This document shows, piece by piece, positions 1 through 10,170 of a stretch of DNA of 64,000 nucleotides (position 1 is the stretch's first letter; the number at the start of each line of letters is the position of its first letter). The stretch is taken from contig JAFGDT010000098.1 in NCBI GenBank assembly GCA_016931965.1, positions 1 through 64,000 of the forward strand. Direction: 5' to 3'. The notes beneath the pieces were generated by a model. It saw only the letters and a program-made list of their open reading frames with translations, was not told the origin of the DNA and ran no database searches. Both the position numbers and the translations under genes were made by a program. The DNA is from a bacterium (GTDB taxonomy: Bacteria > Zhuqueibacterota > QNDG01 > DSAB01).

Positions 1-396
1 AAATGGCTTCTAAATTTCAAAGAACGGTTGTTTTATAGATACAAAATAGCATTTTCTTGTTGATACGGACTTTTTCAGGAAGCCCTACTTAGAGAATATT
101 TTTAGAATGAATCTACTATTTTACACTTAATTTACCTTGAAATGAATAAGGGTATAAGGAGAATTTCACACTGACAAAAAGGATTAGAACAAACCAAACT
201 TTAAAAATTTATGTATGCAGGATTTGAATATACCAATAAAAACAGTAGTTAAAAAAACAGCATAGAAAAACCGTTTAAAAAATATTTTCGTTTTTCCAAT
301 ATTATTGATCTCTACACCTGTTTTCATGGATGAAATCAAATGAAAAAAAGAATATATCTTACATGTGAAAAGAAATAGTACTATTGCAGACCGACC
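1..396. other. gene-free AT-rich end of window
   Basis: I see no gene in this stretch. It is AT-rich with stops in all frames and lies downstream of the last minus-strand gene of the polysaccharide locus. An imperfect AT-rich inverted repeat sits near 268-300 (GAAAAACG and CGGTTTTTC on the minus strand). It could be a weak transcript end, but it does not meet the usual terminator pattern. Confidence 0.5.
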
Positions 397-3300
397 TCAA
401 TCTATGACCCGAATCACATCAACACCAGTAGGAGGACTTGGAGGTATTCTATCCTCAACAAATGTTTCATCAAATAAATAGTAATAGACCACGCTGCTAT
501 AATTTGCTACTACCTGACTTCCATGTCCTACTTCCAGTTCAGCATTGATACCCGTATTGAATATGGGAATATCCGAAAGCATAAATCGATAACATGAGAG
601 ATTCGGCCATCGCGTAATTGTCCCGTGCAGTGGATAAACAACCTCATCATATCCCCATGACTGATTGAAGAAATCTTCCGATCCCGTACCATTCCAACTC
701 GGTTCTAACTCACCATCAAAATAAATGATCTCATCGCCTTCCCATATCGCCCCATCTTCAATAGAATTATCCATGTTCACAATAACACCAACAAATTTAC
801 CCTTATTATTCATTTCCAATAATTGATAATTTTGATAACGCGTTGTCGGATATTCTTCATGATAATCAGCATGAAATCGGCCGAAACGACTGTCCAATTC
901 ACTCATTTCCCGATATGTTAAAGTTCCCCACATTCTGAAAGCTTCAGAATTTGCATTCTCTATAACAATCCGAGCTCGATCAGAAAAAGGCATCGGAAAG
1001 TAGCAATAAAATCGATCTTCACCAATCCCAATCGGAATACTGTTGAATAATTTTTTACCAAATCGCATTCCAAAGAAATCGGCGAGAGGGACATGAACAG
1101 CAGGTTCTATATTATAATCCCAATAGATTTTTAAATATGCACCATACAACATTTCCGAATCTTCCACATTAAAGTCTATCATCGTAATCATTCCACTTTC
1201 TTCAACATCAAACAAAGCGACTGATTCACCGGCCGGACAATTAACATCGAAATCAATATTATTTAAACTGAATATATCATATGGATCACTACCCGGATTA
1301 TTCCAAATGGACACAAAATTCTGAAGATCACTCATATCAGATTCATTAAGAGTCAAACCAAAATCATTCATCCCTTCACTTGTAGGAAAAGAGCGATAAT
1401 TAATATGATAATAAATTCCAGCTGTGCTACCCAACTCCACAGTAACTTCACACGACTGCGTATAAGGTATGGGTACATAACTAATATACGTTTTTTTAAT
1501 CCGTTGAGCCAAGGGAGGTACAAAATGTGCATAATTGCCGAAGAAGTCTTTCAATGGAACTTCAATTACCGGTATACTCTCATTATTGATATAAATTCTC
1601 AGAATGGTATCATCAAAAAAAACATGATCATCATCGAAATTCAGATTGGTCATCCAAATACGCGTGATACATCCTGGTCCATCCATTTGTGCTAAAATTT
1701 TACTCCCATCTGGTTTCGTTCCTAAATAATTTTCCCAATCAACATTTCCACCCGTTCTATCATAACTGGAAAACTGACCACTAGTCCCCTCAGGTTGGGC
1801 GGCCAACCATTCAAAATGGCCAAGTTGCCCATAAATATCATTGGCCTCATATTCTCCAAATTCATAGGGCTGTGGGGGCAAATAATCTGCGTTTTGAATA
1901 ACCACCATAACAACACTGTTGTTTTGTATCTGGATCCGCTTTGTGAACGTACCATCGAGAATCGTTTTCCACATTTCAGGTTCGGCCAATTCCAAATCAT
2001 CTCGACTCTTGATCTCATTCAGCTCTTCAACAGTCGGTTCTGTTGGTGATCCAAGATCTTTCCAAACAGTATATCCATTGCTGTGCGTTTCATCGATCTT
2101 ATACACCTGTACCAGACAGTCATCAAATGGTATTTGATTGATTGTTAAATCAACGGTTAATGTTTGACTATTTTCATTGTAAAAATCCTCTTCATCAAGG
2201 TGATAGAGAATGACTTCAACAGATTGATCTCCATTTTTAGTGGCAAATCCATGAACAGGATCTCCATAGACCGTACCGTTTAAACCGATCCGTTCCTCAT
2301 GCATCATTCCCAACATCTCATAGGTATTGAAAGCAGGCCTTTTCACTACACCATCAGCGGGAGGATTCCACTCATTGCCAAGGGCTGTAGCGATTCCAAA
2401 ATGTCCACCATAATTGGCTGGTGTGGGAAATGTCCAGAAACAGGTCACATCAGGTATGTATGCAATCCCTTTCTCGTCACCCAATTGAACAAACGCATCA
2501 ATTTCCTTGACAATCCAGGCAGGCACATAACGTGTGTTCAGCCAATTCTGAAGCGTAGTAGAGGGCCCTGTCTCGGTCAGAATGTACTCAATTTCATTCG
2601 AGACCATCTTATTATAAAAAGAGGGCGATGTCCAGTAAACGGCTTCAAGTGTCATGCTAACAAAATCAAGAATGCTATCGGTACCGCCATAATTATGCCT
2701 CGAAATAAAATCGATCCGGGTACCGATCTCTCCTGTAGCATAATTGACTTCCCCTTCAGCATGATCAATCCATTTGTTGATGAACAGATCGATATCACCG
2801 GCTATTGCAGGTCCTCCAATTTTGATGTTCGAATTTGCCGCTACAGCACCGTCAACTGCATAATCATAAAGCTTGAAATATTCCCTATGATCGCCCCGGC
2901 CCAGATAGTTGACCGTGTCCGGATGATCAACCCAGAAAAACCAGGGCAGATCGGGTTCGTTCCAAACTTCAAAATACCAGGTTTCCAGTTCCGCAGATCC
3001 GTATCGTTCAGTCAGGTGTTTAACGGTTTCATAGTTTAGATTACGCCACTTATCATAATCTTTGGGAGGCGAGACATTGGCATCATTCCAGTCATTACGA
3101 TTGTTCGGATCGGAAGCCAAATCATCCGGCATAAAGGTTAAAGTGATGATGGGCTTGAATCCCTTTGACAGGATATTATCGATGACATTGTCTACAATCG
3201 TCCAATTGTAAATCGGTTCGCCCTCGACCGTTTCACTATAAACGTGGCCTCCAACATCTTCATTCCATGCGGTTAATCTTTCAGCATATATACACGTCAT

Positions 3301-3558
3301 GCGAATATATTGAAAAGCGTTCTTATGAAGTCTTTCATTCAAATCACGCATCAGGTCATAAGTGGTTTGATTATGGGGTGCAAGAATCCCATCGTTAAAG
3401 GAATCCTGTCCCACATTGCCCCAAAAGTGATTCAGATTACCTAGACTCTGTGAAACATCCACCTGAATGGGAATAGGCGCCTGTGGAAATGTATGATAAC
3501 TGAATAAAAATATGAATACAAGAGATACAATGAAAATTTTTCCTGTCAGATTTTTCAT
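397..3558 (-). CDS. secreted GH39 - GH172 (DUF2961) two-domain glycoside hydrolase
   Basis: Predicted exported carbohydrate-active enzyme. The ORF-track start is a GTG followed directly by ATG; I prefer the ATG because a GGAG lies seven bases upstream of it. Residues about 5-25 form a signal peptide. Residues about 35-420 resemble a GH39 TIM barrel: VWNEPD carries the likely acid/base Glu (about 202) and ILTETG the likely nucleophile Glu (about 330). A beta-rich stretch follows. From about 595 the sequence matches DUF2961, now glycoside hydrolase family GH172 (SYDRTGGN, DGPGCITRIWM, and GTGSEDFF near 958). Known GH172 members act on alpha-fructofuranosides and D-arabinofuranosides; GH39 members are beta-xylosidases or iduronidases. 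The protein ends in a short PPSPPTGV tail like the start of an FN3 domain, also found on the secreted protein at 13205-15031. It may trim the polysaccharide made here, but its substrate cannot be read from the sequence. Confidence 0.8.
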   Translation of the reverse strand: MKNLTGKIFIVSLVFIFLFSYHTFPQAPIPIQVDVSQSLGNLNHFWGNVGQDSFNDGILAPHNQTTYDLMRDLNERLHKNAFQYIRMTCIYAERLTAWNEDVGGHVYSETVEGEPIYNWTIVDNVIDNILSKGFKPIITLTFMPDDLASDPNNRNDWNDANVSPPKDYDKWRNLNYETVKHLTERYGSAELETWYFEVWNEPDLPWFFWVDHPDTVNYLGRGDHREYFKLYDYAVDGAVAANSNIKIGGPAIAGDIDLFINKWIDHAEGEVNYATGEIGTRIDFISRHNYGGTDSILDFVSMTLEAVYWTSPSFYNKMVSNEIEYILTETGPSTTLQNWLNTRYVPAWIVKEIDAFVQLGDEKGIAYIPDVTCFWTFPTPANYGGHFGIATALGNEWNPPADGVVKRPAFNTYEMLGMMHEERIGLNGTVYGDPVHGFATKNGDQSVEVILYHLDEEDFYNENSQTLTVDLTINQIPFDDCLVQVYKIDETHSNGYTVWKDLGSPTEPTVEELNEIKSRDDLELAEPEMWKTILDGTFTKRIQIQNNSVVMVVIQNADYLPPQPYEFGEYEANDIYGQLGHFEWLAAQPEGTSGQFSSYDRTGGNVDWENYLGTKPDGSKILAQMDGPGCITRIWMTNLNFDDDHVFFDDTILRIYINNESIPVIEVPLKDFFGNYAHFVPPLAQRIKKTYISYVPIPYTQSCEVTVELGSTAGIYYHINYRSFPTSEGMNDFGLTLNESDMSDLQNFVSIWNNPGSDPYDIFSLNNIDFDVNCPAGESVALFDVEESGMITMIDFNVEDSEMLYGAYLKIYWDYNIEPAVHVPLADFFGMRFGKKLFNSIPIGIGEDRFYCYFPMPFSDRARIVIENANSEAFRMWGTLTYREMSELDSRFGRFHADYHEEYPTTRYQNYQLLEMNNKGKFVGVIVNMDNSIEDGAIWEGDEIIYFDGELEPSWNGTGSEDFFNQSWGYDEVVYPLHGTITRWPNLSCYRFMLSDIPIFNTGINAELEVGHGSQVVANYSSVVYYYLFDETFVEDRIPPSPPTGVDVIRVID

Positions 3559-3768
3559 CACCTGGCTCCAAACTTACAACTTTTGTATATAATATAACAC
3601 TTTTCGAATATTTAATCGCTATAATATTAATGAATATTATTCGATATTATTTGTTTACTCCAGGTAATTATTAAATGCAGAAACTATACCACAATTCTAT
3701 TCACCTCGAATAGTCGATTGATTATACCGGATTGTATAACCAGAATATAATAAATTTTTACCAGACAT

Positions 3769-5226
3769 TCAATGGGTGCCAGATCGGTTTTGCTTAATAT
3801 AAATATTAAACCATTCCTTAAAGAATGAGATATCATCATCAGAAAATATTTTTAATGCAAACAAACTGATAGAATAAATAAAAACTGAAAAAATAAAAAC
3901 AATAAATAAATTCCACGGTTTTAATAAATAAATAACACTCAACATAATAGTTCCGGCAATACTTAAACGAACTACCTTTTTGATTAATCTTTGTAATTGA
4001 AATTGAATAACATGCTTTGCAACATAACCATATTTTAAAACCAGCATAATCAAGAGGGATATTAAAGTGGCAATCGCTGCCCCAACATAACTATATTTAT
4101 TGAGAAATATAAAATTTAAAGTCACTTTAGATAACAATACGATCAATTGAATTCTAAGATCCAACTTTTGATGGTTACTGGCCAATAAAACATAACCCAA
4201 CAATTCATTAATCGCAAAAAAGAAGATTGCCCACATAAAAATGACCAATGCAGGAGCAGCATCTAAAAAATCACTTCCAAAAAATAATAAAACGATAGGT
4301 TCTGAATATACCATCACAAAGAGTGCAACTGCCAAATTAATGATGCAAAGATATTGAATGGATTTATTGCACACACGCTGAAAAGTGTCTTTCTGCTCAG
4401 AAAAGAGACGGGCCATAATCGGGAAAAAGGCCGTAAAAAAACTGATAATCAACATTTGACTAAACAAAAACAAACGATTAACAGTACCATATAATGCGAC
4501 ATCAACATCACCCTTCATTCTTTGCAGAATAACTGCATCAATGCGCCAAAACAGGGTAGCAATAATTGCAATAAATCCAATAATGTATGTTGTTTTCAAC
4601 AATTCTTTATTAAACCCAATATCAATTTCAATCTTCGGTTTTATGATTGATTTTCGAATAATAAAAAAATAGGCAATCGGATTAAAAAATCGGAACACGA
4701 CAAATACAATGACAAGAGCCAAAAGACCAAATCCTGAATAAACCAAAAAGATGCTAAGACCTGATCTTAAAACGGTTTCAATAATCCAAATCACGGCTAT
4801 GGATTGAATCTTTTCAAAACCAGCTAATATACCTTCAAAACATTCACCAAGAGCAGAAGCAATTAATGATATGCTTAATATATCAGCAGTGAGAATTACA
4901 TGAGATTCATACTGAAGTGTATGAACAACTCCAATCATCAGTAACATACTGAGTATAGAAAATGGAATAGCTATCACAATTCCACTACTCATATATTGAT
5001 TAACCAAATTTCTATTTTTTGATACATCTCTTGTAAGCGTATTCCGAAGGCCAAATCCACAAAAAACCTGAAAAATCACCAACAAATAGAATAGAGTTGT
5101 ATATTTTCCAAAATCTTCCGGACTCCATATACGAACGATGAAAAATACAAGTATCATTGAAAAAAGAGGTTGTATGCCTCTCGCTACAATAATTGCAAAA
5201 GTGTTTTTTATCAATCGATTAATCAT
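3769..5226 (-). CDS. Wzx-type polysaccharide flippase (first of three)
   Basis: Integral membrane protein of 485 residues with about 12-14 hydrophobic segments throughout, typical in length and pattern for the polysaccharide biosynthesis/MATE-like flippase family. Such proteins move undecaprenyl-diphosphate-linked oligosaccharides from the cytoplasmic to the periplasmic face of the inner membrane. The start IKNTFAIIVARGIQPLFSM and the charged GLRNTLTRDVSKN loop after the second helix resemble the other flippase at 31695-33143 (GLRDISVRNVAQ), so these two are closer to each other than to the one at 20227-21669. It follows the polymerase-like gene at 5412-6725 by about 185 bases with no gene between. 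The family call is firm; the transported glycan is unknown. Confidence 0.85.
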   Translation of the reverse strand: MINRLIKNTFAIIVARGIQPLFSMILVFFIVRIWSPEDFGKYTTLFYLLVIFQVFCGFGLRNTLTRDVSKNRNLVNQYMSSGIVIAIPFSILSMLLMIGVVHTLQYESHVILTADILSISLIASALGECFEGILAGFEKIQSIAVIWIIETVLRSGLSIFLVYSGFGLLALVIVFVVFRFFNPIAYFFIIRKSIIKPKIEIDIGFNKELLKTTYIIGFIAIIATLFWRIDAVILQRMKGDVDVALYGTVNRLFLFSQMLIISFFTAFFPIMARLFSEQKDTFQRVCNKSIQYLCIINLAVALFVMVYSEPIVLLFFGSDFLDAAPALVIFMWAIFFFAINELLGYVLLASNHQKLDLRIQLIVLLSKVTLNFIFLNKYSYVGAAIATLISLLIMLVLKYGYVAKHVIQFQLQRLIKKVVRLSIAGTIMLSVIYLLKPWNLFIVFIFSVFIYSISLFALKIFSDDDISFFKEWFNIYIKQNRSGTH

Positions 5227-5411
5227 ATCCCAATTTTACCAATTGAGTAATTCAGTATGGCTGAGACGTGGTGATTGATGTACCTGTCTTATCATTAAAT
5301 CTCAGCATGATAAAGGTTAAAACAGATTCACCTCAATTTGATTCTGTTTGTTTAAGAAACTTATTTATTTACGACGCGTTTTTGTGTATCCATCTAAGGA
5401 ATGATACATCT

Positions 5412-6725
5412 TTATGATGAATTTAAACGCTGATTCTTCATTCGATTCCACAGTTTTTCCGTGCCGATCATGATACCGGTGACTATCCAAAAATTCATCC
5501 GCACTTGATTTGCCCAAAACCAGTCTGGACCAACCCAAGAAGAAATGATAAATCCTATAATGGTTGCTAAACACGCGGATCCGAGATTCATGATAAAGAT
5601 ATTATCAATCCGCATTAATTTAATCGATTGAAAGATAAGATATAATAAAATCCATACGAAAAAAATAATACCCACGCCAATTTCAGCAGAAATAAGCAAA
5701 TAAAGATTATGAACCATATATCCCTCATATATATTAGAGCTATAATTACTCATGCCGATTCCGAAAGGAAGTGATGCTTTGATACGAGGAATCGCTTCCT
5801 GATTTAAAGCACTTCTCCCCTCCATTTGTTCATAAATATTGCTGGACTGTTCGAAATATTGATAATAAATACGGTCACCATATCGAAACATCGCAATACC
5901 GATCAATACCAGAAGAATAACCGATATTCCCAATAATACCTTTTTGATCCTCGTTCTTATCCTAAAAAGATCAACAACAAACGTGATAACCAATCCAACC
6001 ACCATCGCAAATTGCGAACCTCGATTTTGAGTCGTATAAAGGGCAAAGCCACCAAAAAGGAAAATGATCATGGTAATGATTGTCAATCCCCGTTTATTAT
6101 TGATTGCTGCAATGATTAAATACCGGAATACAAAAGGCAAAACAAACATTAAAAACATACCGAATTGATTTGGGTGTAGAAAAGTGCCGCACATTCTCCA
6201 CCATACCAAACGGGAAGATATTTCATCAATAATATGTATCTTAAAATCGATATCTCGATATTGAAACAAGGCAAGTATAACTTGAAAACTCAATGCTATC
6301 AATAAGGCATTCATCAAAAAGACGACATCTTTTGGTTTTTCAATTGTTGATATGATACAGACAATTAAAAAATAATCTAAACAAAAAGTTAATACACCTC
6401 CCAAAGCTGCTCCCCGATTCGCAGCTCCGAGGGCCGCGATAATTGCACATATGACCATTCCACTTAATGGAATAAGTAAACCAATAGCAAAACGATCCCT
6501 CAATCTTATATTGGAATGACTGACCAAACAGTACATGAAAAGAATCATGATAAGAATATGAGAAAAGCGGATATCTAGTTCGAAATAAGAAAGCCAGTAT
6601 CCTCCCTGCCATCCGGCCATCACGATAATCATTGCCATGATAAATCGTTTTGGATTCTTAATCAAAAAAATGACACTTAAAGCGATTAAACCCAAAACCA
6701 GAAAAAGAATAAATTCGATTGACAT
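5412..6725 (-). CDS. O-antigen polymerase/ligase-like membrane protein (Wzy/WaaL type)
   Basis: Polytopic membrane protein of 437 residues with about 11-12 predicted helices and a larger extracytoplasmic loop late in the protein (around IYEQMEGRSALNQEAIPRI). This is the layout of the O-antigen ligase/Wzy polymerase family, which joins lipid-linked repeat units or transfers glycan to an acceptor in the periplasm. HPNQFGMFL in the middle and NRGSQF near the Wzy_C-type region match family habits. It is the only clear member in the window, although three flippases are present. Polymerase and ligase cannot be separated from sequence alone; the Wzx/Wzc/Wza context favours polymerase. Confidence 0.8.
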   Translation of the reverse strand: MSIEFILFLVLGLIALSVIFLIKNPKRFIMAMIIVMAGWQGGYWLSYFELDIRFSHILIMILFMYCLVSHSNIRLRDRFAIGLLIPLSGMVICAIIAALGAANRGAALGGVLTFCLDYFLIVCIISTIEKPKDVVFLMNALLIALSFQVILALFQYRDIDFKIHIIDEISSRLVWWRMCGTFLHPNQFGMFLMFVLPFVFRYLIIAAINNKRGLTIITMIIFLFGGFALYTTQNRGSQFAMVVGLVITFVVDLFRIRTRIKKVLLGISVILLVLIGIAMFRYGDRIYYQYFEQSSNIYEQMEGRSALNQEAIPRIKASLPFGIGMSNYSSNIYEGYMVHNLYLLISAEIGVGIIFFVWILLYLIFQSIKLMRIDNIFIMNLGSACLATIIGFIISSWVGPDWFWANQVRMNFWIVTGIMIGTEKLWNRMKNQRLNSS

Positions 6726-6887
6726 AGCTGCCTATAATCATTTGATATTATTGTATATGACCAAAAAATGAACTTTTCTCCAGAAAATTCAAGAATATCT
6801 CTCTATTTCAGAAATCTAACTAAAAAAATAGGTCATGTCTTTAGGGCGATTCAAAATTCAATAAACACATAAAAAGAAATGACATTA

Positions 6888-8132
6888 TTACTTCTTGTTT
6901 AAGAGTTCATGATAAAAAGTCAATATTGTATCATAATTTTTTTCAATTGAAAAATGATATTCCGCTTTTTGTCTGGCGTTTCTGCCAAATTCATTAATTT
7001 TCTTAGGTTGAGAATAGAGCCATTCTATATTATGTGCAAGATCATCCACATTTCCAGGCTCGAACAAAAGACCATTGATGTGATCATCTATTAATTCCGG
7101 GATACCGCCAATATTCGCTCCAAGTGCAGGTGTACCCAGCGCAAATGATTCATAAATGACCAATGGGGAATTTTCAAACCATTCAGACGGAACCACCGTG
7201 AACCTCGCATTGGCTACCAATGCTTTTAATTGATCTTTCTGTAGATATCCAAAAAATGTGACATTGGACAATCCCAATTGTAATGCAAATGTTTCTAACT
7301 CCTTTTTCAGAGGACCTTCACCTACAATATACAAATCAATGGACCGATTTGAAATCTTCTTCATCGATCTCAATAGCGTATGAAGCCCCTTTTCTCCACT
7401 GAGCCGACCAAAATAGACAATATATTTTCCAAAATTCTCATTGTATATATAATCGGACAGCTTGATTGAATAGAATTGATGTCTTATTTTATTATCACAG
7501 ATCCCAGCTCTTTTTAATTTTGAACCCATAAAATGGCTAGGAACATGAAATAAATCAATATGATCATATACATTTAAAATTTTATGGATATAACTTTCAA
7601 AAGCAATGAGAGTACTTGCTGCATAAGAGCGCTTATGGCATCTTTCAGAAATGGCGTGATAAAATTGTCCGTTAATGCACTTCTCACAAATTTGATTCTT
7701 TTCTTCGATATAAAAACGATAATTTGGACAGATCATCTTGTATTGATGGACTGTCTGAATAATAGGTATGCCAAATTTTTTTAATGTAACCAATATTGAC
7801 GGAGAGATTTGATGATCAATGATGTGAAGATGAGCGATATCCGGTTTTGATGTTTCTATTAATGTCTGTAATTTCTTTTGTGCGTGTCTTGAATAGACCA
7901 CCCTGCTTATAATTCTAAAACTGTTCATCACTCTCACTGCAGGTGATTGAATATTAAATTCTATATTATTGACAAAAAATGTCGAATAAGATGTAGCATG
8001 ATTTTTCTCGTGTTTCATGGCGAAAGGAATAACATTATGTCCGTTGGCCTGTAATGTTTCGGTCAGTTCAAATAAGTACCGTTCTGCTCCACCTTTTACA
8101 AAATAATATTTATCAACCATTAATACTTTCAA
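6888..8132 (-). CDS. GT4 glycosyltransferase with Cys-rich insertion
   Basis: Cytoplasmic GT-B fold retaining glycosyltransferase. The N-terminus has the acceptor-domain pattern MVDKYYFVKGGAERY. The C-terminal Glycos_transf_1 domain shows YFGRLSGEKGLHTLL and the E-x7-E region WFENSPLVIYESFALG followed by GGIPELI. Between residues about 135 and 170 there is a cluster of four cysteines (CPNYRF, CEKC, ERC), known from a GT4 subgroup and perhaps a metal site. The start is TTG, overlapping the stop of the upstream GT4 gene (TTGA), which implies translational coupling; the conserved N-terminus supports that start over the internal ATG. Donor and acceptor sugars cannot be assigned. Confidence 0.88.
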   Translation of the reverse strand: MKVLMVDKYYFVKGGAERYLFELTETLQANGHNVIPFAMKHEKNHATSYSTFFVNNIEFNIQSPAVRVMNSFRIISRVVYSRHAQKKLQTLIETSKPDIAHLHIIDHQISPSILVTLKKFGIPIIQTVHQYKMICPNYRFYIEEKNQICEKCINGQFYHAISERCHKRSYAASTLIAFESYIHKILNVYDHIDLFHVPSHFMGSKLKRAGICDNKIRHQFYSIKLSDYIYNENFGKYIVYFGRLSGEKGLHTLLRSMKKISNRSIDLYIVGEGPLKKELETFALQLGLSNVTFFGYLQKDQLKALVANARFTVVPSEWFENSPLVIYESFALGTPALGANIGGIPELIDDHINGLLFEPGNVDDLAHNIEWLYSQPKKINEFGRNARQKAEYHFSIEKNYDTILTFYHELLNKK

Positions 8133-9253
8133 GAATATCTCTCAAATAATGATTCGAACGTCCGAACTTGTTTCTCAAGCGAAAAATGTTCCTCAACTCT
8201 TTTACGCCCGTTTTCTCCCATTTTTTTGGCGATATCGGGATTCTCAATTAAACGTTGTATGGATCGTGCCAATTCAGAAGAATTTTTCGCTGGTAACAAT
8301 ATTCCTGTTTTTTGATTAATAACAGCTTCCCTACTTCCATCAACATTGGTAGCAATAACCGGTATTCCAGTTGCCATTGCTTCTAATATCACATTGGGTA
8401 AGCCTTCGTATAAAGAAGGTAAGATAAAAATGTTAAAACATTTCAATAATTGTGGGATATCATTACGAAATCCAGTAAAAAGAAAATGTTCACTCAAATT
8501 TTTATTCTTGACTTCGTTTTCTAAAAAATCCCGGAGCTTACCATCTCCGACAATGACAAAAAATGCCTCCTTCTTTTTCTGAACGACTTTCTGAGCAGCT
8601 TCAATTAAATAGATATGTCCTTTTTGAGGATGCAATCTTCCAATCATACCGATAATATATTTCTGTTCACCAATTCCCAATTCTTGCCTGATTTGATTAT
8701 CCTTTTGATCACTGAACAAATTCAAATCAACACCATAGGGGATAATGATTATTTTTCCTGGATTCACACCCCTTTTATCGATAAGAAACTGAGCAGTAGC
8801 CTGGGAAACAGCAATGACTTTCGTACAATACTGAATGGCATACCGATAAGCCCACAAACGGCGTTGATAAAGCCACTCTGGTGAAGATATGGTTTCCCAT
8901 GAAAAGGAAGCTTTTACGCCGGCCAGCCGGCCGGCAATTAAACCGACAACATCGGCATAAAATAGTGTGGTCATGATAAGATCAATTTGTTGTGAACGAA
9001 TGTACTTTGCCAATTTAAAAATGAGCCCTATGTCTATCTTTTTGGTTCTAGGAATAACCTCTACTGAGATTCCAAAATTTTTTAAATTGTGGAACTGATC
9101 TTGAATTTCGTTACCCATATTTAAACTACAAACTGTGGTTTGAAACCGTTCACCGTCTAAATGCTTGACCAGCTCTAACAATTTCTTTTCTGCTCCCCCA
9201 AGGTGAAATCCTTCAATTAATTGCAATACTTTGATTTTTTTTCGTTTTCCCAC
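8129..9253 (-). CDS. GT4 glycosyltransferase
   Basis: GT-B fold glycosyltransferase of 374 residues, a normal family length. The N-terminal domain opens with KIKVLQLIEGFHLGGAEKKL. The donor domain holds IGMIGRLHPQKGH and LPSLYEGLPNVILEAMATG, with the two donor-binding Glu residues of GT4 and the following VDGSREAV. The start codon is GTG, supported by an AAGGAG a few bases upstream. It overlaps the next GT4 gene downstream by four bases and lies just after the frameshifted methyltransferase remnant. Likely role: one sugar-addition step on the lipid-linked repeat unit. Sugar specificity is unknown. Confidence 0.88.
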   Translation of the reverse strand: MGKRKKIKVLQLIEGFHLGGAEKKLLELVKHLDGERFQTTVCSLNMGNEIQDQFHNLKNFGISVEVIPRTKKIDIGLIFKLAKYIRSQQIDLIMTTLFYADVVGLIAGRLAGVKASFSWETISSPEWLYQRRLWAYRYAIQYCTKVIAVSQATAQFLIDKRGVNPGKIIIIPYGVDLNLFSDQKDNQIRQELGIGEQKYIIGMIGRLHPQKGHIYLIEAAQKVVQKKKEAFFVIVGDGKLRDFLENEVKNKNLSEHFLFTGFRNDIPQLLKCFNIFILPSLYEGLPNVILEAMATGIPVIATNVDGSREAVINQKTGILLPAKNSSELARSIQRLIENPDIAKKMGENGRKRVEEHFSLEKQVRTFESLFERYS

Positions 9254-9271
9254 AATTGCTCCTTCGACCGA

Positions 9272-10047
9272 TCATTTATCATTTTGTGCAACAATATGGA
9301 TTCCCGAACAAAAAAGCCACGGAGAAAAACATCTGCCGATTTTCAGAATAGTTTTCCCGATTGTATTCAATTCCCATATATCCCCATTCTTTTTCCTAAA
9401 AAAGAAGAAATCCCCATAAAGTCCTATGTGATTTTTATTATCTGCTTCAATATAATCATCAATGCCGATATAAATCGGTTTAAAACCGGTCTCTACCAAA
9501 AATGTCAGCAACTCATTCTTGTTATATCGATATTCTCAGAAAAAATCCTTCCCCCCACGCAAGCGTCTTAAAAGAAGTAGAGATTTCTCAACGGTTGGGT
9601 AATCATTCCTCTGAATAGACTTAAATAAGACACAGTAATAAAGGCCAAACCATTATTTTTCAATATGCGTTTTGTTTCCAGCAACGCTTTTTGTGGACAC
9701 TCGTGAAAATGCTCAATCACACTAAGTGAAATATAAATGTCAAAAGCATCATCCGGATATTCTAAATGATTCACATGCCCATAATATACAGGCAAATCCT
9801 TGTCATAGGATAATGTTTTTTGAATCTCTCTTTGATCATATTCAATACCAATAATATCATACCCTTTTCGTCTGAAATAACTCACCCAACCACCCAGTCC
9901 ACATCCAGCTTCAATAATTTTTAAATCTTCGGAAATAGAACGATCAAAAATCGAACGCAATGTTCTTGTTTCACAGCTTCTCGTTTCTCCACTGAGCATT
10001 CGATGGCTCCACATTTCCAAATCTTGTTCTTCGCTGTTTCTGAATGA
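9272..10047 (-). pseudogene. frameshifted class I SAM methyltransferase
   Basis: Two ORF-track fragments belong to one methyltransferase. The upstream piece (about 9568-10047) carries the SAM-binding motif IIEAGCGLGGWVSYF, the acidic strand end IIGIEYD, and SVIEHFHECPQKAL, all typical of Methyltransf_11/23. It stops after RNLYFF. The downstream piece (9272-9511, extended upstream in frame as EYRYNKNELLTFL) is the usual C-terminal part, ending CSGIHIVAQNDK. The two lie in different frames; closing the gap needs about two single-base changes near 9535-9570, where homopolymers (TTTT, GGGGGG, TTTTTT) occur. The 5' end also lacks an in-frame ATG and may be shifted again into the frame of the 61-residue ORF. 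Either a decayed gene or sequencing error in homopolymers. An intact gene would have added a methyl group, probably to a sugar. Confidence 0.75.
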
Positions 10048-10170
10048 TTAGAAGGTATAGCTCATGGTCTAAACCGATACACCTTTTTAAACAAAACCAA
10101 TTCTCAATAAACACTATTTTAAAAGTGCGTTCATATAAAGTGTGTCGTGAAACCAATCATACCACCAACA

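Noticed and set aside
268-300. AT-rich imperfect inverted repeat downstream of the GH39-GH172 gene
   Set aside because: Stem is mostly A-T with a bulge and no clear U-tract; could be chance.
2299-3039. 246-residue plus-strand ORF
   Set aside because: Lies wholly inside the GH39-GH172 gene on the other strand; its composition (Ile/Arg/Cys-rich, no motif) is that of an antisense shadow.
9971-10156. 61-residue minus-strand ORF overlapping the broken methyltransferase
   Set aside because: Not a separate gene; at most the shifted 5' end of the same pseudogene.
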